Positions 37,278 to 47,914 of a DNA stretch of 64,000 bases are shown in pieces. Position 1 is the first letter of the stretch. Every line of letters starts with the position of its first letter. Under the pieces are notes generated by a model that saw only the letters and a list, made by a program, of their open reading frames with translations, made no database searches and was not told the origin of the DNA. Source of the stretch: Hymenochaete sp. R1 (lineage: Eukaryota > Basidiomycota > Agaricomycetes > Hymenochaetales > Hymenochaetaceae); assembly GCA_019400425.1 (NCBI GenBank), contig JAFREE010000051.1:1-64000 (forward strand), given 5' to 3'. Position numbers and translations under genes: made by a program.

Positions 37278-37770
37278 GGGCGAGAGCGACATCCGTGGAT
37301 TGACCGACACTGTTCTCCCGAAGCGCCTTGGACCCAAGCGTGCAACGAAAATCCGCCGCTTCTTCAACCTTAGCAAAGAAGATGACGTCCGGAAGTATGT
37401 TGTCCGTCGTGAAGTGAAGAGCCAGAAGGACCCGGAGAAGAAGCCTTACACAAAGGCGTGAGTATTCTCTCTGCCTTTTCAAATCTACTCATATCTGATG
37501 GTGACCCTCTTTCTTAAGTCCCAAAATCCAGCGCCTCGTCGCCCCAATCCGTTTGCAACGTCGTCGTCACGTCCGTGCACTCAAGGCTCGTAGAATCGAC
37601 CGCCAGAATGAGCAGAAGGAGTATCGGTACGTACCGTCATCGAAGCAGTTTTTTTGACATTGTTTCTGACTTATGCTTGTCTGCAGGACTCTCATGGTTA
37701 ACAGGTGCAAGGTGAAGGTCGCGCCGCAGAAGGCGCACGGCACGAGCAGAAGGAATATCGATATCGGTAC
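37278..37770 (+). pseudogene. Ribosomal protein S6 (eS6) copy 2, 5'-truncated
   Basis: This copy begins abruptly at GGGCGAGAGCGAC, matching copy 1 from 36103, so the two are offset by 1175 bp. The frame is intact through [34 protein letters not shown] and KKPYTKA. An intron (about 37459-37518) and PKIQRLVAPIRLQRRRHVRA follow. After the second intron the product drifts (NRCKVKVAPQKAHG), and a repeat of the GAGCAGAAGGARTATCG segment appears near 37745. The first half of S6 is missing, so it cannot make the ribosomal protein. It is less damaged than copy 1. Confidence 0.85.
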
Positions 37771-38161
37771 GTGCATCATGCAACGAGTCGTTCATGCATG
37801 TGGTTAGGTAAGGTAGTGATTACTAGTATTAGATAATAGGAAGTTGTATGTAATACTAGTATGGACAATATTATATAATGCATTTTCCAAAAAAAGCGTC
37901 TGAATAAGAGAGGTGTCCGGGGGCAAGGAATAAAATATAAAGGATCAGCAATTATATTAGCCGAGAAACTACACCAATCTACACATAACTACACGAAGTT
38001 GCGTACATAAAGGGCACCGATCTACACGAAATTGGTCGAGATCATGTTTCTCGCGGTTGGTGTAGAAGCTGAATCTCGAATTTCCATAGTTACGCCAATT
38101 TCGTATAGCTTTGTGGTAGTCGCGTGTACATCGGGTGTATTTAGCCTACACCCGCGTGTAC

Positions 38162-38194
38162 ACCAATCGGTGTAGCATCCCCTTGAACGCAGTG
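38162..38194 (-). repeat. Right terminal inverted repeat
   Basis: On the minus strand it reads CACTGCGTTCAAGGGG, then A, then TGCTACACC. The ATG duplication follows at 38195-38197. Confidence 0.88.
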
Positions 38195-38197
38195 ATG

Positions 38198-38764
38198 ATA
38201 GAGCGGTTGGGGTCGAAGGCGAGAGATGGACAAAAGCCGGCGGTTCGGGAGCGGCGGGGGGAGGAGAGGAGACCAGTCCTCGACGCCAAAGTGAAAGTGT
38301 ATGGGAGGGTCGATCCACCCACCTGTGATAGTTAATATTATTACTATAAAAGGGATTGTTTTATAATATGATTACATAAGTTAAAGAAAGGCACCCTCAG
38401 CTTCATCCTCGCCTCGCTCATCTCATCGACGTTCCTTTCCTCGTTCATCCTCTCATCCTCATTGTCTTCGTCTTCGTCGTTGTCGTCGTCGAGAACAGTC
38501 CACAACGCACAAAGAGATTATCGCTTTACACTCCGTCTCGCATCGTATTCAATCCCACCCACCCACTCACTCCAACAGCTTTCTCACATTCTCTCTCTCT
38601 CCCAACTTTAGCTCAATCTCTTCTCTCCTGTGGAGACTTCTCCTTTGTGTGAGTCCCTTTTTCAATTCATCCCTTCTCTTCCTCTCCTCATCCTCTCACT
38701 TCGGTCTTTGGCCTTTTCCTGCTTTCAATCCGACCATGGCTGCCCTATACACATGCAGCGGCTG
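38198..38764. promoter_or_regulatory. AMPK beta upstream region bordering the mobile element
   Basis: This 567-nt stretch separates the element from the start codon. It contains C/T-rich sequence from about 38400, as expected of a leader. The element therefore forms the far side of this promoter. Confidence 0.45.
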
Positions 38765-41075
38765 ATGGGAAATACGTCGTCCTCGCACTCAAACCGCTCA
38801 ACAGCGAACTCAAGCACAGACCCGCCCTCCCGCTCAGGCTCTCGCAGGTCTCGCTCTCTACACCACCGCGACGCTCCTGCGCCCCCGTCTTCAACAGCCT
38901 CCTCCGCAAATCATTCTCCGAACCGCGCAGCGTCAACAGCAGCCGCTGGCGACGCACAAAACTCTTTGGCTCCTGACGATAACAGTAGCAAGTCTCACCA
39001 GCAGCAGCAGCAACAGGCGGCTACCCCAAAACGCCTCCCGCATCGGTCCCTTCGGACCAAGAAAAAGTCCCTGGAGCTCCCAGACCTGGCTCTCGCTCTC
39101 ACACCACCCGTCCCCTCGGGCCCGGGCGGCCCAGGTATGGCGGGCCCTTACCGTCGTCCGACCGCCTCGTCCCCCATCGCGATCCCAATCAAGCCGAACG
39201 GATCATCAGCAACAGAGGAACCCCGTCTTAAAACCATCCCGACAGAAATAAACGTCAACGCAGACGCCGATACGAATGTCAATGGTCAACAACAGCAACA
39301 GCAACAGCAACAGAAGTACCCGCCTATGGCGGAGGTCATTGTCCAGCAGCCGTCAGAGACGGCGGCGACGACACGCGGGCGGGGCCACTCGCATATACGC
39401 GGGGGTCCGCTCCCGTACAACTCGACGAGGTCTTTCACGGGTGCGTCTGCGCGAGGTCGAGCCCTGCCGAGTTTCGTCCTCCGCGCCCAGGCCACGAACA
39501 TGTTCTCCCCTGAGGATATCCACAGTAGCATACCCCTTGCCCTACGCAAGGCGGAGCCGAGTGGTGGTGGTGGTGGTAGTGGAGGAGGAGGTGAGGAGGC
39601 CGAGTTGGAGGGAAGTGGAAGACGTGGAGGTGGTGGTGCAGAGGATGATGGGGAGGGAGTGGAGAGCGGAGCCGTGGCCAGGGATTCGAAGAGAGATTCG
39701 ACGGGGGAGAAGCTGCCTGCGCAGGCGTGTATCGTATGGAGGGGAGGGGGCAAGAGTGTGTTTCTTATGCGCGCGGGAGATAATAACTGGAAGGGGCGCC
39801 GGCCTTTGGATTACGAGTGAGTATATAAATATGCGTCTCATTCATAAAGGGAGAGAGAGAGAAAGAGAGGGAGCATTTTCGCTGCAACCGATTCTCTCCT
39901 CTCCCTCTCCTCTCCTCTACTCCACATTTCTCCCTCTTTTCTCCCGTCTGCTGCTCGCTGCTCACCCCCTTCTCTTCTACTTCACCCTGACCCTGTTTGC
40001 TCACTTCCCATTCCCACATCTCTTCTTACTCACTCTTCTCGCTGATATGGCGATTGCTCTGTGCTCACCTCTTCGTTTCCCCTTCAGCGAAACATCGAAC
40101 CAGTGGTCAACATGGGTCCCCCTCCTCCCCGGGACCCACCACATCCGCTTCCTCGTCGACGGCGTAGCCACGATCGCCGAAGACCTACCCACGACCGTGG
40201 ACGACAACGGCTCCCTCGCCAATTACGTCTCCGTCCCCATCTCCTCCTCCACGCCTCCCTCCACAAGCGTCCAAGTCATTCCCGCCATACCGCGCGACCG
40301 TGACCGCGAGCACGACCAGACTCTAAACCAAACTCAGACCCAGACGGCGGCGCCGACGACAGGGAACGGCAACAGCTTCTTCGCGGATGCCGAAGCGCAG
40401 AAGGAGGCAGAGGACGGCGCATGGACGGATAAAGTCCCCTGGCAACTCGAGTGCGCGGCCGAAGAGGAGGAGCAATGGCTCAACCACTCCCATTCGCACG
40501 CGCATAGCCACCAGCATCAGATCCCGCCACCTCAGCACCCGCAGGCACCGTCCCTCCCTCGGCATCTGGAGAAGCTGATCATGAACCAGAGACCGCCGAC
40601 GGGGGCGAGGGCGGTTGGAGGAGGAGCGGCGGCGGGGGCGGGGAAGCCGGGTGGGAGCAGCACGGCGCTGTTTGGGGATAGGGGCTCGTTGCCCGTCACC
40701 ACCGCGAGCGGGACGAACCTCAGCGCGACCGCGAGCAAGAAGTCTGGTTCTTCCGCCGCTGCTTCATCGTCCCCGTACACGAAGCTGAACGACGCTCCGA
40801 CGGGGGTGCACGCCGGGCCCGGGTTGGCGGACGACGGGAGCGTGTTACCGGTCCCCTCGCATGTGGTGCTCCACCATCTCGGGACGAGCGCGATACGGAA
40901 CGGGGTGTTGGCTGTTGCGGATACGGTGCGGTATCGAAAGAAGGTGCGTTGGTTTGTGCGTTTGGGTCTTTTCTTTTTCCACCTGCGAAACTGTTTGCTG
41001 TTTACTGACGGCTTCGTTTTTTTTTTTTGCTTTTTCATTCAGTATATTACGACCATTTATTACAAGCCGACGTGA
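38765..41075 (+). CDS. SNF1/AMPK beta subunit (Gal83/Sip2 type), 646 aa, three exons
   Basis: Exons are 38765-39816, 40088-40943 and 41043-41075 (647 codons). The start MGNTSSSHSN fits the N-myristoylation pattern MGxxxS, as in Gal83/Sip2; an upstream in-frame Met at 38630 would destroy it. A glycogen-binding CBM48 lies near residues 322-390 (IVWRGGGKSVFLMRAGDNNW, PLLPGTHHIRFLVDGVA). The C-terminal ASC domain follows: VPWQLECAAEEEEQW, LPRHLEKLIMNQRPPTG, VPSHVVLHHLGTSAIRNGVL and the last exon YITTIYYKPT. It scaffolds the kinase that derepresses genes when glucose is low, partly through CreA/Mig1. The protein is longer than usual because of Gln, Ser and Gly-rich inserts. Intron 1 (271 nt) is unusually long here. 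Confidence 0.92.
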
Positions 41076-44000
41076 ACACGGTATGGCTCGACTCGACACT
41101 CGGACGCACGCACCATTTTATTGCCATGCCATGCCGTCGTCCCGAACGGACACACACATATTACTTCACCTCTTCTCTCTTACCTCTCTCAGTCCATCAG
41201 GTTACAGCATTCGTATCCACATTCACATTCGCATCTACCCTTTTCCTTACCTCCTTCTTCCTCTCTTCCTTCCTTTCCGTCGCCTACTTTGTTCGACTTC
41301 CAACTTCAACGTACCGTGCCGCCACCCCGCCGCCCCACCGCGCTCGGGCTCGGCCTCGGGCTCTGGACTGTTTTGACTTACTTACGCACTACGTTCCGTG
41401 CCTCGCCTCCTCCCCTCCCTTTCCTTGCCGCCCTTCCTCATAGCATTATATCGTTTCCTCCTTCAGCCTCTCCCCGTGGGTCCTTTCGCCTTTCCGACTC
41501 ATCCTCCTCCTTCGCCCCTGCTTCTCGTCACTATGCAGTTCTCACCTGGCTGTTCACACTCCACCGGCACCGTCGGTGTCACCGTGCCGCCCCGTCCCCC
41601 CCCCCCCCCCCTTCTTCAAAAAACAACGGAACATGAACACTTTTCTTCTCCCTAGCACACCTCTACCTTTTAACCCTCTTCCTCCCCCTCCCCCTCCTCC
41701 TCTTTTTCCCTTACTACGTTCGCTGGCAACTTTCGCCTGGAATTCGGAATTTGTAGACCACCCTCCCCACCCCCTCTCTCCCGGAGAATCCCGTCCAGAC
41801 ACCAAACCTAAACGCAAATGAAACCCGACCCGCTTACGAGCTTACGAGGAACTGAAACTCGATTCGACTATTTTCTTGAATCTTTACTTTTTTTTTTCTT
41901 TTACGAAGCTTGGATGTGACCTGCGTTTTCCGTTCCCTTTTTTTCGCCGTTTCTCGTTCTAGTGTTCGTTTCGACCTCTTTTTACTCTCTTTCTTTTCAG
42001 TTCGCGCTCGTAGTCTCCGTTTGATCCTAAACATCTGTAGACGTATCGTTACCCTCGTGGGACCTTCTGTCTGTGTCTGTATGTTTGTCTTTTCCTTTCC
42101 CCTTCTTATTTCTTTTCTTTTCTTTCCTCTCTTACTCAGATTTGCTTCCTTCTCTCGTCATAGTGTATCGTGTATCGTCGCCATTTCATCTTCCTCCCCT
42201 CCATCCCTTCCCTCCAACCTCTTCTTTCTTTCTGTCTTTCTCATCTCATATCATCTCAGTATCCAGTATATCATGTTACGGATCATCGTACCACATATCA
42301 CATAACGCGTGTAACGGGAAAGAAACAAAAGAGATAGACGTCTTCGCAGATGTTGGCATATTCCGAGATTTGGAACTTTGAAGCTTTTCAAGAAGATTGA
42401 GGGAAGTAGCAGTTTCTTTTTTCGTTCTTGACTTCTCGGTTTCCTGGTGGAAGGGAGCGGTAAGTGGTAAGTGGCCTTCATGCTGGGCCAGCACCGTACA
42501 CCGTACCAACACCACTACTAGCAACGTCCCACTGGGCCCTGGCATGGTATGATAACGATACACTCAGTACTGTACATGCATGATCTATCATCTATCAGAA
42601 TCAATGAAGATATGGAGATGTATCATATACTAGTAGGGATGAGTGAAGATCAATCTACAATCAACGATCATCACATATTAATAGTAAACACTTACTAGTA
42701 CTGTATTACGCTGGGACTGTACTGTTACACCTCACGACTCGGAGTCTTCTCTTCGAGAGTCTTCCTATCGTGGCTCATCGTAATCGCAATCGCAATCGCA
42801 ATCGTCATTGGTCTCCTCAGACTTATCTCTTGTCTCTTCAAGTTATCTCTTGTTGTGAATTTGTTGCGATCGCGTTCACGATATCACGACTCGGATCTGC
42901 CAGTAGTCTACCTGATTAAACTTGAACCCCCCAAACTTGTACTAGTAGTCTGAAGGCTTATCCGTTCCCATCAAGTTCTACATGTACGCTTCATGATATT
43001 AAGAAGATAAAAACCAACGACGACGAGTTTGAATTGGTTGGAGACTCGGATGGAAGTGGAGATCATGATGGAGTTCAAGTTGGAGTACACGCTAACCTGA
43101 ACTTGAAGTATCGAAGCACCAACCGACTTGAACACACCAACCTAGAAAAGAAAAAGGATGATCTCCGGTATTCATTTCGGTGGGGGGTTCAGGCTTCGGG
43201 TCAGGTCGGGTCAGGTTGAATGATTGGTATTGGTATTGGGGTATTGACCTTGACTGTCGCTTTCGCTTTGGCGCCGTTCAAAGCTACTGCCGATGCGTAC
43301 GCACACTATGTACCAGTACATGTATACAATCCAAGTTCAAGTCGGCGCGTCACTTTCCCTTCGATTCGAATTCGAATTCAGACGCGCGATTCGGAGAGCG
43401 TCATTTGTAAATTTAGGTACCGTACCCAAAAATACCGGCGATCGACGGGACACTGGAAGACGAAAGAGGGTCCGGACGACGAAGACGGGGGGACGAACGT
43501 GTTGGTGACCTTGACTCGGAAGGCTACACTGACGTGTATTTTTGGAAGTTGTGCTCGTCTTGACCTGAGACGGGCCTGGCCTCAGGCTGAGTGGGAAAAA
43601 AGGTGTGTATTCTCCCGAATGAACCTTAGCCTGAGATGTATTGGCATTTGCATACGTGTGTGCGAAGGCACCTTTTTTCTCTTTCTCCTTGTCTTCTTCT
43701 CGTACCTGAGTTGGTTTGCGTTCTCTGGACAAAGGGAAGTCGATGACGGTTTGAAGAAGGCTTCCGTAAAGTAAGAACAATAGTTTGCTGGCTGTTGGCG
43801 AGACCGATGACGACGGGCATCTCTTTCGAGCCTGCCGGGTGTACGCACCCTTCCGAGTCCTTCGCTTCAATGGATGAATCATCCGTAGTGTTCGAGCGGG
43901 GCTAAGACGTCTAAGTCGGCTTGAAGGAGATCACATCAAACGAACGACTCGGGCTTCCATGCTGCAGTTACTATGAGTCTGACTCAATTTTCCGTACCTC

Positions 44001-46049
44001 CTGGAAACTTTTTTTCTTGGGAGAAGAGGGGGAAGGGGGAGTAGAAAACCTCGTACATTCAGTCGGTCGATGTCGATGACGAACGTACTTAATTGGGATA
44101 AGTTCTATCGCCGAAGTAAAGCGAGTGCACCTAGTAGCGTCCCCTGGATTTCAACGCATCATCGTTGCGGGAAGGCAGCCTATCAATTGAGTTGGTCTTC
44201 AATACTATTTTACCAGTCGGATCTGCAGATGTCGGCGTGAAGGGGCGCACTGTGGTACTTTTAGCAGTTTTTTAGAGCGTCAATACAAAGCAACCCACGA
44301 CAGATAACCGGAACCGGTGTGAGACAGCCAAGGTCATTGCTCGAACACCATACGTCACCCAACGAGAGAGAAAGGAAAGCGACCGAAGCCGTATGCGTCG
44401 ACCTCGGAATAGAGAATGCACGAAATGAAGTGACTGAAGCTACTTTAGCCACCGAGAGGAAGTTAGAGCGTGGTTTATGCGTTGCCGCCGAGCGATTCTC
44501 GCGGTCCGCCTTCAGCTGTTTGAAAGCGTATCAAAGTCTAGGTCACTTCGAAGTAAAAGGTACATACGTCACCCTTGAAACTCACGTACGGCAGTTACGA
44601 AGATGACGACTGGGTCCAAGAAGAATGACGAGCGATCGAGACCCGAAAAAATTCTGGCCGGGAGAAGTCAAAGGGCGACGGACAGCCAGAGGTGTGCCAT
44701 CGTCGGACGAAGCGGGGTCATGGCGGGAAACGGATCCATTTTTTGCGCAGCTTCACCATAATCGAAGATAGATGCGAACGTCTCAATATGAAAGGGCCAG
44801 ATGAGGCATGCTTCTGAGTGCAGATCGTGGGTAGTACACCTATTCAAAAACTCGATTAACTTTGATAGTGCAGGACCATCATGATAGAGTGCGGAATAAA
44901 CCCGAGATTTATTTGCAAGCAGAATTCGAACCGCGTTCCCAGAGGATGACAGGCACCGACCCGGAAGAAGCCCTAGAAGCTGGGATGGCGTCACCCTTGT
45001 GCGATCTAATACAGCCATTGCTTTTGAGTGATTGCGATTCCAAGCCACTGACGTATCAGTAAGTCAATATCGAAGTGAATGGGACGGAAGTTGCGGGCGA
45101 CCTTCGCTTCTTTAGTACGAAAGGCTCTCTGACTCATGCACATGGCCCTCGGTTCTCGCTCGCTAAGTAATAGCTCGAAGTAGCTCGTTACCTCGCCCAA
45201 CGTCCACCAGTCCTTCCCGGTCGAGGGTTTCGCCCGTATTGGGTCGTACGACATGAGAAAGGGACGGGTAAGAATAAAAAGAGCTTTGATGGATTTTAGA
45301 ACACCAGGGCTGGATGTCTTTCCGTTTGATTCAGGGCTGACAAGGAAGCCATCCGTTTATCCAACTTATGGCTGGCAGCGAGGGTGTTGGTGTTGGCCAA
45401 TAAATAAACGGGGGCTGGCCGACTTGCCACCGGCTGGTCTATTGAACCACTGACATAAATTGGCATCCATGACCACCAAAGCTTTGGGATGATAGAGAAT
45501 CGAACTGGTCTTTGAAGCTGACAGGCGAACATTTCCATCTGAATTAGTGGGGCTGGTCATTGAATGATGCGGCTATCACCCAGACCTTTACGGCGCGAAC
45601 CGAAATCAATACCTCCAAGTTCTGAACGTGATTTGCTCAATTCCCGAAAGAGCGGCATCCAACAAGTAGCATTTTAAACGAGACGGAAGGGCTGAGCTGG
45701 GTGTAACAGCGAGTCACCGGCTGACGCCGTTGTCACATTGGGCAGATATTTCTCACAGTCTAAAGAGGCTGACTCACATTCAAGACGGGGTACCAATCCA
45801 AATAATGAAAGGCGATTGTCAGCCTCAATTTCGAATGTATAAAATCACTGTATGGTGGATGGGATGGCCAAAGGGTTTGTTGACTGGACACTTATCGAAG
45901 GGGGGCTGACATGTTCAGCTGAGAGGACAGGTTTCTGATCACTGTATTACTAAATGTGAATTTGGTCAATCTGCATCCCGTATCCAATCAACACTTTCGG
46001 AATGAGAGATCCGTATACACACAAAGTGTTCATTCTGGAAAGCTTCCTC
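41076..46049. other. 5-kb gene-poor region
   Basis: 41.1-42.3 kb is C/T-rich 3' flank with a C tract. 42.5-44 kb contains many repeated short words, with GACTCG-type words at 42736, 42888, 43043, 43513 and 43852 and ACTAGT at 42632 and 42700. 44.6-45.9 kb contains open frames of 60-126 codons without family similarity. I see no splice-supported gene. Confidence 0.5.
41596..41611 (+). repeat. Poly-C tract (16)
   Basis: A run of 16 C in the C/T-rich 3' flank of the AMPK beta gene. Its length may vary. Confidence 0.8.
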
Positions 46050-47513
46050 CTAGAACGTCGTGTATAAGCCCCCCACTGCAGACGGAACAGTACACTTCCA
46101 TGGTACCAGCGGCTTCTCTACGTTTCCGGTACTGAGGGTAAACCCATGCTCCGACGAGATTAGGAACACATTCTCCAACACCTGTGCTTCATCGGGCAAG
46201 CCGCCATTTGCAAACATTCTTTGGTCCGACGTTCCCACTTCACCGTCAACACTCGTAACGACGGAGCCTATGAATGCATGCGCTGATGGTAGCTGCAGAG
46301 CTCGTTTAGAAAGTCGAATCGGCGACGACTTAGGGCGAAAGTAGAACTAAATCGAGTATGAGAAGGATCGAGATACAGGCTTTGACGAGCTCACTTCTAT
46401 GATCGCCCCTTCTGGCGGTGCTGAAACGTCTTCGACGGCGATGGAACCTCTTGAAGGACTTCCCGCAATTATTTTCAATAACCTAGGCTACGGCCGAATC
46501 AGTAAAACTGTTGGTTGATAATAAATCTCATCGCTTACCGTAGCTAAGATGTCTTTCCCTTCTTCTCGAACGCCGATGTAGAAGTCTATGTCCTTCGCCA
46601 TGTCACCAGGAATACGATGATTTTCAATGGCTTTGACAAGGATACGTGCTGGCATTGAATCACCGACTGCAAGTATCAGATTGCCTTCCACTTTTTTGAC
46701 AGGCATCGGGCCAGTCAATTTGGCAAGATCCTCATATTCTAAAACTGTCGCGGATGGGCTGAATGGGAGGGTTAAACCAACCGCACCAGATGACTGGGCC
46801 ATGCCGTTACGAAGAAGCGTGAATGGACGACCGGTTACGAATGGAGTCGAGGACGCAGTCATACCTAGCTATAACCAGGTTTAGATATGAAATGAAGGTG
46901 CGGACATCAGACGGACCAGAAGAGCTTTTGGAAACCTTTCGTACAAGGACCCGGATAATCCAGACGAGGAGTTGTCGGAGAAGTAGAGGATTGCCTTGGA
47001 GTCGCTGAGAAAACAGTAAGACTTTGATCAAATATAAAAGAATATCAGACAAACAGACCTAGCATCTCGAAGTCCCTCTGGGAGATATCGCGATGTATCT
47101 CTCGATTCCCATATTTCACTCCATTTCTCTTTGGACGCAAACACACGTTCGTCAATGGCTTCTGCCCCGCTCTTGTCCAGCCGACCACTGGGATAGGAGT
47201 GCGATCGACCAATCTGAACCACGGGTGGGCCAGCCTCCAGGGCCTCAAAAGGGGTGGCACCATTAGATTTGAAAACCGCTATAGAACACGAAAAGAAAGG
47301 GTTTCGGGAGCTTAACGGGAGGCGGGCAGAGAGGCATCCGATAGATTCTTTCGTTGATGAGGTTAATTGCTTGACAGAATCTTCCAGATTTGGACAGTCG
47401 TGGCTCAGACTGTATATTAAAACATTGCCATTAGCGAGTCCTTTAACAGTGCTTAACAGTTTGCTGAGCTGAAGATGAGAGCGGAGGAGAAAGGTGGAAG
47501 CATAGAGGCTCAT
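46050..47513 (-). CDS. FIST-domain protein, 420 aa, five exons
   Basis: Exons are 47513-47059, 47004-46917, 46868-46539, 46487-46395 and 46346-46050 (421 codons). The layout matches fungal FIST (F-box and intracellular signal transduction) proteins. An N-terminal sensor part reads MSLYASTFLLRSHL and IGCLSARLPL. A middle part reads AILYFSDNSSSGLSGSLYER and GMTASSTPFVTGRPFTLLRN. The C-terminal part reads VREEGKDILAT, PSRGSIAVED and EHGFTLSTG. FIST domains are thought to bind small ligands such as amino acids; no enzyme motif is visible and no F-box is fused. Two donors are slightly off consensus (GTCTGT, GTCCGT) but the phases and the family alignment agree. It is divergent from MFS copy 3. Confidence 0.82.
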
Positions 47514-47914
47514 CGGAGAGCAACGACAACTTCGGCTGAGCTGGTTGGAAAAAGGAAAGATCGTCGCTTTTCCGAATGCCGAACATCAAGAAAAGAAACT
47601 TGAATTTCATCTTGACCTTCAGCCACCACTTCACTCTTCTCTCCACGGGCAGAATCACTCTTGACCGTTCTAGGATCTTTTGCTTCTTTTATATAACACA
47701 ACCGTAATATACCATCGTAATATGCTACAGGGTCAGATCAGGTATAACTTTCTGCCCGACATCGGACTCTCGTGGCGCCAGGAAGAACGGGTTTTTCTGT
47801 GGATAATCTACTGGAAGTTTGCCTCTTCCCCCAGTTCCACATTGACTCAAATACATGATAAAAAGAATGATGAAACTATCCTCAGCCATCAGCTTGTCTT
47901 GCTTTGCTTTGGTC
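47514..47914. promoter_or_regulatory. Divergent upstream region, FIST gene and MFS copy 3
   Basis: A 401-nt region shared by two outward-facing genes. I see nothing specific in it. An open frame in phase with the transporter begins at 47855, but the Met at 47915 aligns with the paralogues. Confidence 0.45.

Larger units (their letters stand above)
35334..38194. mobile_element. Non-autonomous CACTA-type DNA element carrying host gene pieces
   Basis: The 2861-bp element has terminal inverted repeats of about 33 bp (30 matches), each beginning CACTGCGTTCAAGGGG at its outer end. The trinucleotide ATG flanks both ends (35331-35333 and 38195-38197), as expected of a 3-bp target-site duplication. 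CACTA/CMC (EnSpm) elements are defined by termini starting CACTR and a 3-bp duplication. Subterminal CTACACC/GGTGTAG repeats cluster within about 250 bp of both ends, resembling transposase-binding arrays. No transposase frame lies inside, so it would need help in trans. The interior holds two broken ribosomal protein S6 copies and an unrelated 174-codon frame, the build of a Pack-TYPE element. Assignment to CACTA rests on the ends alone. Confidence 0.82.

Noticed and set aside
43220..43774. 184-codon plus-strand frame with a hydrophobic start
   Set aside because: The start looks like a signal peptide but arises from a GGTATT repeat; the rest is low-complexity with no splice sites or family match.
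44668..45254. Two overlapping minus-strand frames that might be a gene
   Set aside because: They lie in different frames with no convincing splice join and no family I know.
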